Of a stretch of 64,000 bases of DNA, positions 1 through 11,854 are shown in pieces. The stretch comes from Cytospora piceicola (lineage: Eukaryota > Ascomycota > Sordariomycetes > Diaporthales > Cytosporaceae), in contig JALQBC010000005.1 of assembly GCA_023375675.1 (NCBI GenBank), forward strand, positions 248,001 through 312,000, written 5' to 3'. Both the position numbers and the translations under genes were made by a program. Numbering within the stretch: position 1 is the first letter of the stretch; every line of letters starts with the position of its first letter. The notes below the pieces were generated by a model. The model was not told the DNA's origin, searched no databases, and was given only the letters and a program-made list of their open reading frames with translations.

Positions 1-664
1 CCATAGCGAATCTTACTAGCAGGATGGAGCTGCAGTTAGGCTTCTGTCCCACCCCCTAAGCCCAGCAAAATATCCTACCCTTCAGCTCTACATCCATCCA
101 TCTGCAGTAATTTCTGTCTTGATCCGTCCAGACTTCATTCGATCGTCCGATGGAGCGAGCTTATTGCCCTGTTATTTCCATTTCCAGCCCGCAGTAAAAC
201 CATAAAGCTGCAGATTGGGCTTCTTTCTTCCGTTGACAACCCTCCACTGCCTTTACCAAATCCTACACCCCAAGAGGAAGACGCAACCATTAGACATACA
301 CAACGGAGTCTTCTCTCTCCTCCATTCTACATTCGTCGAAAGGCTTTGACGTTTCCTACATCCTCCTACCATTATCAGAACATCATATTACGCTCCTTCT
401 TGCGTGCAACACAGCGAAACCCCGACCGTATCAGAAAGCAGTCTGCTTGCCTCCCCAGCAACCTACGGCTTTCCTGTGATCACAATTGCTGGTCTGTCAT
501 CTTCAGCACAGCTTTCGTCATCGTTGAAAGCCAAGTATTGTGTTTTCTGCACGCATTGGGCATACTTTGGGAGTCTTTGAAAATTGGTTTTGTTTCGTTT
601 GGTCGTCTAGATCGCTTGGGTCTTGAAATTCCAGAACACGCTCAACCGTCCAAAAGCAGCAACG
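1..664. other. Upstream region of the first gene, no gene seen
   Basis: I see no coding region here. The stretch has pyrimidine-rich tracts (for example around 308-325) of the kind that precede fungal start codons, and it probably holds the promoter and 5' leader of the gene starting at 665. A 118-codon open frame at 346-702 overlaps the real start in another frame and looks like chance. Confidence 0.5.
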
Positions 665-2810
665 ATGGAGCCCTCAATGCCGTCCAAGGCTGGTGGAGCT
701 AAACTCCACTCGCCCCAGGACCCTATCACTTCGACGAAATTAGCTAACAACGCTCGTCAGACTCCATCTACTGATGCCTCCTTCCGGCCTGGCCATCCTG
801 GCGGAGTCACCGCCGTTGCTGCCGCCCGACCTTCGGAGAGCGGCCCCGAGAAGATCATCAATGTGCGTGACCAAGCATCCCCTCAAGGTCCGACTGCCAC
901 ATAATCGAGATACTGACGAATTCACAGGAGATCCGCAAACTATGCACTGATTCCCAGGGCCGAGTCCAGGCTCTGAGCCAAGCCATCGGCCGTCAGCCTG
1001 GCATGCCCGGCAGTCTTCAGGACCTGCTGAATAATGACCTGCGGGGCCTTGCGCAGCAGTTTGTCACAACCGCGCACTACTGTCACCTGCTGGAAAAGAA
1101 GCTCGAAGAGCGTACGCGAACGACCTTCCAGGAGCGCACTGCGGAGCGGGCCGCCCATGAGGCCCATCTGGAGAGCTACCGCCAGCAGTTGAAGAAAGCC
1201 AACGAGACGATCGACCGGCTGAGTAGGGACACACGAGACTTCGACCATACCTACTACACCAAGACCGAGAAGAGGGGCAAGTTTGACCTTGAACGCAAGG
1301 CCGAGAAGTTGACCGAGAAGATCAACAACCAAAAGCGCCGTATCAACGAGCAGCAATCCCAGATCGAAGTACGTACCGTACCAAACATTCTGGTCAGTGA
1401 TCAGTGTATCTAACTGACTTATCCGTCTAGACCCTGAAGAGAAAGGTTAGCGATGGGAGCAGGCTGAGCAAGGGAAGTAGACTTGTTGACAATCGCGACG
1501 AGGACAAGTCTCCTGAGCTCGAGTTTCCTCACTCGGCCACTTCTGAACTCGGAGAGAAGCGCAGGTTCCCCCCCATTCCGCAGCCGAAGGTATCGTCGGG
1601 CATCAGCATGAAGGACGAGGAGTTTCTCATCAACAACTTGAAGAACATGAAGACGGACTGTGGCCCGTCCCGCGATGGCTTTCCACCTCTGTCTCGACCC
1701 AGTACACGAATGGAGAGGGACGAGTTCAGATATGGACCACCTCCCCCTTCGTCGTACGGACACTTTGGCCACCCAGTGCCACCCATGAACGGCGCACTTG
1801 CTCCTTACAATGCTTTCCCTCCCACTGGAGCTCACGGTGGCCCACCCAAGAATGGACATCAGGGCGTGTATCCAGGCTATGCCCCTCCAAGCGCCCCGAC
1901 ATCTTCGTTCTCTCGCTCTCGTCCCACCCATTCGGCGCACAACTCCAAGTCCGGCCACTCTGGCGCCCTTATTCTTCGCCGTGATGATGACTCCGACTTC
2001 GATCCCGAGACCAAGATTTGGAAGGATATGTTCATGAGGCTCTTCAAGACTGTTGGAGGCTGGAGCGATACCTACTGCCGCGAAATTATCCCGGGCGCTG
2101 CTGAAACCGCGACCAGAAACAACGCGAAGCTGTGGGAGTACATGCTCAAGGTCGCCACGTGCTACAAGGACCCCCAGGCCGCGCCCAAGCACGCCCTGTT
2201 CATGCTCAACTCCCCTGAGCACCGCACGCATTTCATCACCCGCTTGATCCTGCAGTACATCGAGCAAGAGATGCTGCACCACAAGCTGTGGATTGGCTGG
2301 GACGACGACACCGACCGCCTCCTGCAAAACGTCGGCCCTATGGTCGAGTTCATCGGTCAACCTCCTGAGCAGCGCCATCTCGCCCAGAAGCAGATGCGCA
2401 ACATCGTCGAGGGCATCGTCGCCGATCATGAGTATCCCCGCTTCCGCACCTACAAGACGACCGAGCACGCCGCGCGCTTCAAGGATATCGCCGGCCCCTT
2501 CCTCAGCACCGACTCCGTCAAGTCGGAGGCCAGCCTTGGCCTGCACTCAATCGCCAACCTCGCCATGGAGATCAGCCATAAGATGATGACTTCTCGCCTC
2601 TCGTTCGCCTTCACCTGGAACGAGTGCGCTGTCAAGTTCAGCCACGACTCCCACATCGCGCTGAACTCTGACCAGCACGGACTGGCCCTGCAGCACAAGC
2701 ACACGCGCGTCATGCTCGTCGTCACGCCCAGCATCAGCTACCGCGACCAGAGTGGTGCCAGCATCGTCCCCCGCGGGGTGGCCAAGGCCCAGGTCCTGAT
2801 TGTGGAGTGA
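665..2810 (+). CDS. Conserved fungal coiled-coil protein of unknown function
   Basis: Three exons are inferred: 665-862, 928-1368 and 1431-2810, joined by short GT-AG introns (863-927 with GTGCGT donor and CAG acceptor; 1369-1430 with GTACGT donor and TAG acceptor), both phase 0, giving about 672 residues. The N-terminus is Ser/Pro-rich. Residues ~95-215 are rich in Glu, Lys, Arg and Gln with heptad spacing, suggesting a coiled coil. A Pro/Ser-rich linker follows. The C-terminal ~270 residues form a globular, tryptophan-containing domain beginning near 'KIWKDMFMRLFKTVGGW' and running to the stop. I do not recognise the domain and assign no function. The start codon was chosen as the first ATG in frame with exon 2 through the intron. 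The reverse-strand open frames across it are shadows. Confidence 0.75.
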
Positions 2811-4510
2811 GCTGACTGATACTTTTGACGGCATGATGAGACGTTAGTCCGGTTTGGCTCTTTGCCATCTCGGCAGCTGGAATGAATCCTCACTACTGGT
2901 AACGGTGAAGTGGATGGATTTCATACTTTCGGCATTCTTCTCACGACTTCGCCTGACTACGAGATGAGACTGGTCAATGATTGGTTCTCCTTCTACGGTT
3001 TATCCACCTCTACTCTGCGCCTTTTTTTCTTTTTCTTTCCTGTCTTCGTCTTCACTAATAATCTTTCGCACACGGTTGCCTTTCGGTTTTTCGTACTGCT
3101 TACTTGATCTCGGTCAGGCTTATGCACCGGTGGAACAAGCATCGACTGTTCTGTCTTCCACGACCTCGAGTTTCGGCCACCATCGTGGCAATTTTCGCCT
3201 GCAGTTCCTTTCGCCTTTCCATGGACTCTGACATATGGCTACTCAGCCCTTTGCACTACTTGCGGGTCCGATCACGATCCCGTATCAGCAGAGCACACTC
3301 GACGTTTGATTCTGCTATACAGTTGGACCTCTGGCTCTGGCTCGTCCACCATCACGGCCTTCCCCCAAAAGGGTTGAACTGACAGCTATCCATTGTCCCC
3401 GACGATGTGGCAAGCAGTGGACTCCAGTAGTCTGCTCATGTCTCCGCAGAAAAGTCATGGCCAGGGCCTCTGAAGTGAACTCGGCACTAATTCGTTTTTC
3501 CTTTTCTCTATTTCTTTCCTCTTCTTGTTCCCTCCTGTTTCCCCGCCCCGGCATTTTGCAATTCGGTCTTTCTCTGAGCCATTATGGTTTTGGGGGACAA
3601 CAGATGCTTATGGCCCTCTCTCTGGATTTCAGGATTGCGAACGCTTTCCTAACACGAGGCACGAAGGGACGAACCGCGTCTACTACTATCATGACCATGA
3701 TGCAGGATGGGATGACGGCGAATTTGGAAGGGCAAAAAAAGAACAAAAAAAAATCACTTAATTCCCTGGTATCTGGGTTCTCTTGGGTATCACCTTGGGT
3801 GTGCGTCGTCCAGGCTTTCTACTTGGAGGTCTTTGGATTACCTACTTTTGGTCGAACCCGGGGACCGGACATGCCTTTTCTGGGGATGTGTAATTTTATG
3901 GGAACAAAACTGGTAGCTAAAAAAAAACAAAAGTTCTTTTGAACACCAAAACGATCCCAAAACTGACTTGACGGTGATGTTATGTGGCGGCCCATAACCT
4001 CGTGAGTAGAGACAGGTGGTGATGCGAGCCTTGGGTGCCGGCTTCTGATTATGGTAATTCTCTATCCTATTCTCCCCACGTATTCGTTTCTGTAGTATAT
4101 CAGTCCAGTCATTCGTCTTCCCGTATTCGTATCTTCCCCGCTCGACGTTTCAAGTAATATTCGTTGTACTACCTAGGTAGTCACTGTTGGCTAATGGTAA
4201 AAGGGGATCACGATTATATCAATACTTCTTTTATCTTCATAACGGGTATCTAAACGAAGCTATACTGCCTAGGTTATTCTGTAACAGAACGAAGAAAGTC
4301 GGGGACTGACCTCATAGGTAAACCAGAGAACCACCGCCCGCCCCAATGGCCTAGGAACCCATGTGCCACTCGTCACGAGCCAAACAACCGAGAAAACTCC
4401 CTTCATTCCTCCTAACGCCATTAAATCATGAGGAAACCACCAACCCAAACCTTTTAGTCACCCAGCCAGCCACAAATCAGGAATGTAGCATCAATTCCGA
4501 ACGAGAACGG
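2811..4510. other. Intergenic region between convergent genes, no gene seen
   Basis: This lies between the stop of the + strand coiled-coil gene and the far end of the vWA-gene reading frame on the - strand. It contains T-rich tracts near 3026-3044, A-rich tracts near 3735-3760 and 3919-3929, and a copy of the dispersed CCTAGG palindrome at 4173. Open frames at 3457-3942 and elsewhere have low-complexity composition and no convincing start context, so I do not call them. Confidence 0.5.
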
Positions 4511-5059
4511 CTAGGGCAACCAACCAAGCCCACCGTCCTGAGGAGTCCACCCCTGCTGGCGCTGCTGTTCCTCGCGGCTGGACAGGTCCTGTTGAAAGGC
4601 CTGCTCCTGTTGCTGCTGCCAGTTTTGCGAATACTGTGCCCTCTGCTGGAGTGCAGCCGCCTGGGGCGACGCTGGGGTGACTGTGACTGCTGGTTGCTGC
4701 CATGACTGCGATAAATCCGCTCCCGGGCCGGTCTGAGGAGGCCAGACAGATGGGGAATTGCCATCATAGGAAGGTTGCGCGGGATCAGGCTGTCCGAAAT
4801 ACTGCTGTCCCTGATCTCCATAATCGCCGCTTTGATTCCAAGTCTGGTGCTGAGGAGGCCAGACAGATGGAGATTTGCCATCATAGGAAGGTTGCGCGGG
4901 ATAAGGCTGTCCGAAGTACTGCTGTCCCTGATTTCCATAATCGCCGCTTTGATTCCAAGTCTGGTGCTGAGGCCAAGTCTGCTGTTGAGGCTGCTGCTGA
5001 GGCTGCTGGAACTGTCCATACTCCCCACCTCCACCAACCTGATGCTGCGCCTCTCCCTC
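4511..5059 (-). other. In-frame Gln/Trp-rich open extension behind the vWA stop codon
   Basis: Directly after the TAG of the vWA gene (5060-5062, minus strand) the same reading frame stays open for 182 codons to another TAG at 4511-4513. It reads as a Gln-, Gly-, Pro- and Trp-rich tail with two tandem 39-residue repeats, each containing 'HQTWNQSGDYG' and 'GQQYFGQP'. Differences between the repeats fall on codons in a way that suits coding (two synonymous third-base changes, three replacements). It has no ATG near its 5' end, so it cannot be an ordinary separate gene. It could be a C-terminal part reached by an intron removing the TAG, by readthrough, or by a sequencing or assembly error, or it could be the remnant of a longer tail lost to a nonsense mutation. 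Confidence 0.55.
4733..4966. repeat. Two tandem 117-bp repeats
   Basis: Copies at 4733-4849 and 4850-4966 are nearly identical, and a partial third copy begins at 4967. The 117-bp period equals 39 codons in the minus-strand frame that continues from the vWA gene. Confidence 0.9.
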
Positions 5060-6334
5060 CTAAGGATGCAATAGCCCACTCCTCTGACTCCTCCTCTCCG
5101 CATCCATGATCCTCGCGCGGTCAAGTCTCTTGACAACAGCGCCAAGCACCGTCTTCAAGATGCCATCGGCGCTCAGGACCGGCACGCTAGGCTCCTCACC
5201 GAAACCACCGGCACCACCGCCCCCGCTGCGCACGTTAAACGTCACAGTGTCCACCATGTCCCGCACGCCGCCCCCGAGCTCCGCGAGGTCGTCGTCCAGG
5301 GCGCGCAGAGCCTCTGCGGCGCCGGCCTCGCTGCCGACCTGGAAGAACTGCACGCCGACCTGGTGGGGCGGGGCCTCGAGGCGGTCGAGCTTCTGGGCGA
5401 CGGACAGCAGGACCGCCTCCGGGTCGTCCGAGGGCACGCCGTCCGTGATCATGATGAGGTTGATGGGCTTGACGTCGGTGGCGTCCGGGTCGCCCCCCGC
5501 GCGCTCCACGGCCGCCTCGTAGTGCCGGAGGTACGCCTTGAGGATGTGGTTGAGGCGGGTGCCCGTGGGGGTCATGCCGCCGGGGCGCACGGTCGTGAAG
5601 ATCCTGTCGACGGCTTCGGCGTCCGTCACGTTAGCGTAGCCGCCCGAGGCCTTGCCGTGGGGCTGGCTGGCGGGGTAGGGAGAGCGGTGGTTCAGGAAGT
5701 AGATGTCGACGCCGTCGGCGTCGTGGGCGGTGCAGATGGGCGTGATGGCGGACAGGGCGGACTTGACCTCCCGCCAGGACCGACCCACCATGCTGCCGCT
5801 GTCGTCGATCAGGAAGACCGTGTCGAACGAGGACAGGAACGCGTACTGGTCCTCCGGGGTGCTAACCTGGATGGCCGACAGGCGGGACGGCGTCGGGCTA
5901 GGGTCCCGAGCTGCATAAGTCGGGGCCGGGGCGGTGGGGTAGGTGGTGGCACCGCCAGTTGGCACACTACTATATGCCGGGGGAGGCTCATTGTCTGCCA
6001 TACGTGGTAGGGGATGTCAGCATATTGGTCGGCCTTGGGGCTTAGCAGCTAGGTAGACTCCTGCAGGGTGGTGTGAGAGAGGAGATATGAGAGGAGACGT
6101 ACGAGGACGTGGGCCAGATGAGGCTGTAGAGTAGGGATTTGAGAAGGGGTTCGCGCTGATTCCCTGGCCAGACGTTGCCCCTGCTGAGAGCCTTACTGGG
6201 CGAGACTGTGGCTGTGGGGTAGATATGCCACGGTTCTGGTTGGCGGAGCGCTGAGATGTATTGCTAGCAGATCTGGAGAGCTTGCCCTTAATCGAGCCCT
6301 TGATAGAGCTGAGGAAGTTATTGTTGCCGTCCAT
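5060..6334 (-). CDS. von Willebrand factor A (vWA) domain protein
   Basis: Two exons are inferred: 6334-6103 and 5994-5060 (minus strand). The 108-bp intron between them has a GTACGT donor and a CAG acceptor in phase 1, giving 388 residues. The vWA domain lies in exon 2. The metal-ion-dependent adhesion site DxSxS is seen in 'FLIDDSGSM' at about residue 141, with the later Thr in 'GMTPTGTRL' and the Asp in 'MITDGVPSD'. The N-terminus is Ser-rich and basic, followed by a 'PPPAYS' stretch often seen in this fungal family. The likely role is a metal-dependent protein-binding module; the partner is unknown and no signal peptide is seen. The start was placed at the ATG of 'MDGNNNFLSSIKG', since the frame further upstream looks like untranslated leader. 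The stop is odd: the same frame continues open for 182 repeat-rich codons (see the 4511-5059 entry). Confidence 0.8.
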
Positions 6335-6965
6335 TTCTGACCCTGAGAAGTTGACAGAGCGCCTGTAAAAGCTTGATTGATGTGATGATGACTGAGAGTG
6401 GTGAGAAGTGTTTGTTGAAGGATGTAGGATAAAGTGGGACATCTGGAAGAGTTGGAGATTGTTGTATGTGTGAAAGTGTAAGTAAATAGGTAGGTAAGTC
6501 AGCAGGAGGAGCGAACGGTGCAAACGAGATGGATTTGGCAGTGAATCTGTTTTTAGAACCAAATGAGGAATGGGATCCAACAGCAGACAATCAATCAATC
6601 AATCTGGTTCAACAAGTGACTGGGTGATTATTATTGGCGGCGGTGGTGGTGGTGGTAGTGGTAGTGGTAGTGGTAGGTACGTATTCTCTAGACAGACTTG
6701 GGATGAAGCTATGACTGCCAATCGTTGCTTATTGCTTGTTGATTATTGCTTGTTGCTTGATGATTTATTGTTGCTCAGAGTTCAAGACGGCAACGAGGCC
6801 GTTCTTAACACAAACGGCAAGTAAGCGTTGAAACGGGTGAGCCTTTGTGACTGCCTTCCGAGGCTATACGGACATGGCCACTTTGCCTAGAGACAACACC
6901 GTTCCTTCCTTTGTGTATCAAACAGATCCAATCTGGGGCCAAGGGGCCAAGTGAGCCAACTACAG

Positions 6966-7009
6966 TACCTACTTAGGTACTTACCTAGGTAGGTACCTAG
7001 GTAGGTAAA
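6966..7009. repeat. Cluster of ACCTAGGT palindromes
   Basis: Repeated TACCTAGGTA/ACTTAGGTA units lie head to tail here. Similar clusters occur at 7661-7680, 8093-8122, 8682-8702, 19264-19287, 23179-23201, 29865-29914, 42455-42473, 42565-42577, 43611-43620, 45376-45391 and 49319-49355. All that I noticed are outside coding sequence. Confidence 0.85.
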
Positions 7010-9031
7010 TGCTCTAACAGGACCAACGTGCATGGACAAGACATCTAAGGTTGAAGTCAGCTAACTAAAAAGGTATTCCAGTTGGTGTTCTTCTTCTTCT
7101 TCTACTACATAGTAAAACTGCTTCGCCCCTTTTGACAATCAGATAGCACCCGAACTGGTGCTATGTCTAGCAAATGCGCCACGATTAAGCCTAACACAGT
7201 ATAACCTCTCCTCACAGCCTCAATATGCCTGCCAGTCAGCCTGCTGCTAACAACTTGGAACTATAAGCACGAGCCCTACTGAGATTTTACCCCTCTGCCC
7301 CTCAGTGGCCGCGCTATGCATGCTATGCATGCCATCTGCGGCTTTGATTTTCCATGTCTCCCACATGGTCTTCCCAGGTTGTCCATACTTACTACGTTAG
7401 ATAGTCGAGGCAGATTGGGCGAAACTCGTGGCATGAACCCGTGGACATCGATGTGTGTCAAACTCTCCGGCCACGTGCCTGCACATGTAAGTCAAGACAT
7501 ATTTGACACAATTACATACATACATATATACAGACATACCCACTTAGTATGCATATGGACACATTAAGTAAAAAATGATAAAAGGTGTCTCGCGGCTCGC
7601 GTCGCGCCGGAACTGATATTCCAAACTGCCGACCAGATTATGGGCGGAGCCAAGCTGGGCAGGTACCTAGGTACCTAGGCATGTATGTACGTACAATCAT
7701 GCATCCACAGCCTCCAAGGTTCCTTCGGCCCGGAGTCAGGGGCTTATACATAGCTACCCAAATACCTACTGGGTAAGTAAACACCTAGGTAGTTGACCTC
7801 GGCTTTCAACACTTGCCAAGCCTGGCCCGGCTCCGGTCTGTTGGGTCTTGGACGCCGGGCCATTGGCCATGCCCACGGCCATGCCCACGGCTATGCCACG
7901 GCCAACTCGGATCCCTCCTTCGCCACCTTCAAATGCTCTCTTCTCCTTGGAAGAGTTGAAGTTGGGGTTGGAAATTGATGGGCTGAGGAGGTAAAAAGGA
8001 GGAGGGGATTAAGAAGAGGAAAAGAAGAGAAAAAAACAGGGAGCAGGAGCCAACAATGTTGAAGAGGGACGCCAAAATGTACATACATACATTCCTAGGT
8101 GGGTATCTACCTAGGTAGGTAGTTATGGATGTGGCATGTTACTGTCCTCCGTGCATCTGTCGCGTCTTTCGCCTTTTTGTATTTAGTCTACGTGTTCGTA
8201 TACTACAGTACAGTAGCAGACACACAGGCCATCTCGAGATCAGCGGCGTTGCAGGACATCAAAACGGAGACCCGGAGGCTTGTGCCGGGACGATCGTGGA
8301 TGCTTGGCAGGCCTGGCAGGGCGGACTTTGTTTTGCTGCCTTTGATATTGCTTCACACACCTCCCTAGGTATTTTTCCTGTTCTCCATGCTTGTTCCATT
8401 CTGTTCTAATGGTTGATGCATGTACACATTTATATAAATATATATATAAATGTATGTAGGTGTTTTCAAAGCCATCCATCTACTGTGTATTTGCCTGAAC
8501 CGTCACCGCCTTCCGCTCCGTCGGTCCCTGTCCCTGACGGTCAACCGCCCTAGTAAGCAACTTCTACCCCGCTGCAGCAGCCGCATTGTCGTTTTGGTGG
8601 GGTTCATTCACGACATCTGGATCCAGATGCCTCAACGAGATACAAAGTGGAGAGTTATCGGGATTCACTACAGCACATATCTACCTAGGTACTTAGTAGG
8701 TAGTCTGGTATTATACGGACTGATTGGTGACCACTGACTGGTTTACTCACTGTCTTGCAGTTTGGAAGAGGACCAGTGAGGTATGTTCTCAGTCTGTCAC
8801 TGAGGCCACTGTTTAGACATTGGACTGTTGAGAAGTACCTATGTAGTTATCAAGTGCTGTGTCTCTAGCTGTGGTACCTACTGTACCCAGACCTACATAT
8901 AGAACACCTCGGTATATATATTGACCCCCGACGAATGAGCACCCGGCGAAAAGTCGGAAGACCCTTGACTGTTTTGCCCCTAAACATTGGGACTTGAGCC
9001 TGCACCGCCTATCAAACAGGGTCCAGCAAGC

Positions 9032-9073
9032 CAGTGCGTCAGTGCGTCAGTGCGTCTATGCGCCTATGCGCCT
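9032..9073. repeat. Two adjoining 8-bp minisatellites
   Basis: Three copies of CAGTGCGT (9032-9055) are followed at once by two copies of CTATGCGC plus a partial copy (9056-9073). This is intergenic, about 470 bp upstream of the aminotransferase start. Confidence 0.85.
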
Positions 9074-9538
9074 CCGTAATGCGTTGGCCCCAGCTCGTCC
9101 AGTCGTGGATAGCTTCTTAGGAGACAAGGAGACAAGGAGACCAGACCTGCCGGGGAGACTTGCTGCCCCCGGCCTGACCGATGACCTCGAAGCTGCTCTG
9201 TTTTATGGCACCTAGGTATTTAGAGGGAACTCGATCTCATCCAAATGAATAAATACTTAGCCAACTGTCTACTTCTTCCAAGGTTTCTCTAGCGTGGGGT
9301 CGAGACAAGGTCACAATACTGAACTTGAACTGAACTTGAGCTGATAGCCCTTTTCCTTTGCATTCCCCCCAAACTGGATTGTGTTGAGGCTTCCGATTCT
9401 TTGGGAGAAGACGAGGTCAAACGCCTAAGTACCTTATATTCCCATTTCACGACCACGCTTGCAGAGCTCTCTGCCAACTCTCAAGAAAACCAACCAACAA
9501 CCACCCGCCCTGCATCGTCAACCTCAACTTCAGCCGCC

Positions 9539-11474
9539 ATGTCGAACCCCAACGCCGCTTCCTTCCACGGCCGCAAGTTCTCCATCAACCGCAACACGGG
9601 TGTGCCTAGACCATCTCGTCGGTATTCTATTGGCGAACCCACTACCACCGGTGAGTCTCAGTTTCTGTTTTGTTCTTCCTTGATTTTAAAGGTTGCAAGC
9701 GAGAGAATGGCATGCATGTCTTGAGTGCCCAGGTGTCTTGGGCCCAATTGGAGCCACACTAGCTGCCGGTTGTCTCATCATGACCGAACACTTATGGCTA
9801 ACCTGTCTCTCCCTGAAGCATCAGAGCACAGCTCCAAGATCCACCGACAGTTTCGAGCTGCCCACGAGTAAGGCCCTCAAACCTCCATCCCACACGATAC
9901 TATCTACCCACGATCGAAGTCGCGCCAGAGCACAAGCTGATCTTACATGTGAAACTGTACAGAGGTCACCTGCCTCATGCTGGTCTAGACCCCTCCAGGT
10001 CTTCTACCGGTGTTGTTTGGTGTACAGAGCGAGCGAGCGAGTTCGGTTTCCTCGAGGAGCCTGACGCCTGGGCAAACTTGGGTCAGGGTGCCCCTGAGGT
10101 AAGTGGCCTGAAAACGGATAGAAGAGCTACGGACCCCTCCAAAAGAGGAAGAGTGAGATACTAACGGGCATGTTGTCTGGCTTCTTAGGTCGAGGATGAC
10201 ATCGAGGGTTGCTTCCAACGGCCCTCCCACATCGACGTCAGCGTCGCCAGCAGAGAATATGCGCCAACCGCAGGTATCAAGCCCCTGCGCGAGGCTGTCG
10301 CCAAGATGTACAACGAGCACCATCGCCAGGGAATGGAAAGCCAGTACACCTGGGAGAACGTCGCTATCGTCCCTGGTGGTCGTGCCGGTCTGATCAGAAT
10401 CGCTGCCGTCCTGAACCAGGCCTACCTGGGCTTCTTCATTCCCGACTACACAGCATACAACGAGATGTTGTCGCTGTTCAGGAACGTGAGTTATCGTGAC
10501 CTTCCAGGACGTCGGTGGTTCTCAGGGACATGACGCTCACATGAAGAGGACTCTAGTTCGCCGCCATTCCCGTTCCCCTGGACGAGGAGGACGGCTACCA
10601 CATCCACCCCGACAAGATCGCCGAGGAGATCCGGCGAGGAACCGGTGTCATCCTGACCTCCAACCCCCGCAACCCGACCGGCCGCGTCGTCCAGAACCCG
10701 GAGCTGGCCGAGATCCAGGACATCTGCCGCGGCCGCGCGACCTTCGTCAGCGACGAGTTCTACTCGGGCTACAACTACACGTCCAACTGCGACGGCACGA
10801 CCATCAGCGCGGCCGAGAACGTCAAGGACGTGGACGAGGACGACGTGCTCATCATCGACGGCCTGACCAAGCGGTTCCGCCTGCCCGGCTGGCGTGTCGC
10901 CTGGATCGTGGGGCCCAAGGAGTTCATCAAGGCCATCGGCAGCTGCGGCTCGTACCTGGACGGCGGCACCAACGCGCCCTTCCAGGAGGCGGCGGTGCCC
11001 ATGCTGGAGCCCAACCTCGTGCGGGCCGAGATGGTCGCGCTGCAGACGCACTTCCGCGACAAGCGCGACTACGTCGTGCGCCGCCTGCGCAACATGGGCT
11101 TCGTCATCAAGTACGTCCCCGACTCGACCTTCTACCTGTGGCTCAACCTCGAGGGCCTGCCCGGCCCCATCAGCGACGGCCTCAACTTCTTCCAGGCCTG
11201 CCTGGAGGAGAAGGTCATCGTCGTGCCCGGCATCTTCTTCGACCTCAACCCCGCCCGCAGGCGTGACCTGTTCGACTCGCCCTGTCACCACTTCGTGCGC
11301 TTCTCGTACGGCCCCAAGATGGAGACGCTGGTCAAGGGATGTGACGGTATCGAGAGGGTGGTGAACAAGTAAGTGGTTTTTTCCCTCCCCTAGTCCGGAT
11401 GTTAAGCTGGGTCGAGGGAGCCGTCTGACTGACCGATTTTGCTGCGCAGGTTCAAGAAGTTCGGTGACAACTAA
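9539..11474 (+). CDS. PLP-dependent aminotransferase, class I/II fold
   Basis: Six exons are inferred: 9539-9650, 9819-9867, 10038-10098, 10189-10485, 10557-11368 and 11450-11474, about 451 residues. Donors are GTGAGT, GTAAGG, GTAAGT, GTGAGT and GTAAGT. The protein reads as a fold-type I aminotransferase. Early residues include 'DAWANLGQGAPE' and 'IVPGGRAGLIRIAAV' (cofactor-phosphate region), then 'SNPRNPTGRV' (Asn/Pro motif), 'SDEFYSGYNY' (Asp/Tyr contacting PLP), and the probable Schiff-base lysine K278 in 'DGLTKRFRLPGWR'. 'HHFVRFSYGP' near the C-terminus holds the carboxylate-binding Arg. The substrate cannot be read from the sequence. The acceptor of the third exon is uncertain because it lies in an AGCG repeat. 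An amidase gene follows 380 bp downstream on the same strand. Confidence 0.88.
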
Positions 11475-11854
11475 GCTGGCTGGCTGATTGGATCTTTGAG
11501 GGGGAGCATGTGACGCGATGAATTGAGTGGATAGAAAAGAGGTCTCTGGGTAGAGTAACCATGCATGGGTAGCGGGACCCGAATGATTCTGTAGTATTTC
11601 GTGAATAGTCAATCAAGCATCATCTCAGAAGTCTCCATGGGTCCAGTGCCGAGTGTGATGACTGCAAACTGCAAAGTGACGGGGAAGGCAAGATGGCAAC
11701 AGTTCGAGCTGTACTACCTACCTGGAGACGAACTGGTGGTAATAACTGTCGACAAATCTTCTCGGAAATTTCCCTTCTCTCTCCAACCCCCGGGCGGTAA
11801 CAACCAACATCACAGGATTTCAAGCACTCTTTTTCGTCCAGTACACAGACCAAA
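11475..11854. other. Short intergenic region before the amidase gene
   Basis: This 380-bp gap lies between two co-directional genes and should hold the 3' end of the aminotransferase transcript and the promoter of the amidase gene. I see no further gene. A small open frame at 11601-11906 overlaps the amidase start in another frame and is rejected. Confidence 0.5.

Larger units (their letters stand above)
6335..9538. other. Divergent intergenic region with repeats, no gene seen
   Basis: This 3.2-kb stretch separates the starts of the vWA gene (-) and the aminotransferase gene (+). It contains a GGT/AGT microsatellite (about 6636-6676), a TTC run near 7087, several clusters of the CCTAGG palindrome and small tandem repeats near 9032-9073. 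No open frame has family resemblance or convincing splicing. The last ~200 bases are probably promoter and 5' leader of the aminotransferase gene. Confidence 0.5.

Noticed and set aside
346..702. 118-codon frame at the left edge
   Set aside because: It overlaps the start of the coiled-coil gene in another frame and reads like leader sequence.
1419..2546. 375-codon open frame on the minus strand
   Set aside because: It is opposite the coiled-coil gene, has biased composition, and the plus strand is continuous through two good introns.
4477..5145. 222-codon minus-strand frame overlapping the vWA tail
   Set aside because: It reads the 117-bp repeat in a different frame as Ser/Leu/Arg-rich sequence; the Gln/Trp frame contiguous with vWA is more protein-like.
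10491..11612. 373-codon open frame on the minus strand
   Set aside because: It lies opposite the GC-rich aminotransferase exons and is a shadow; the plus strand has clear family motifs.
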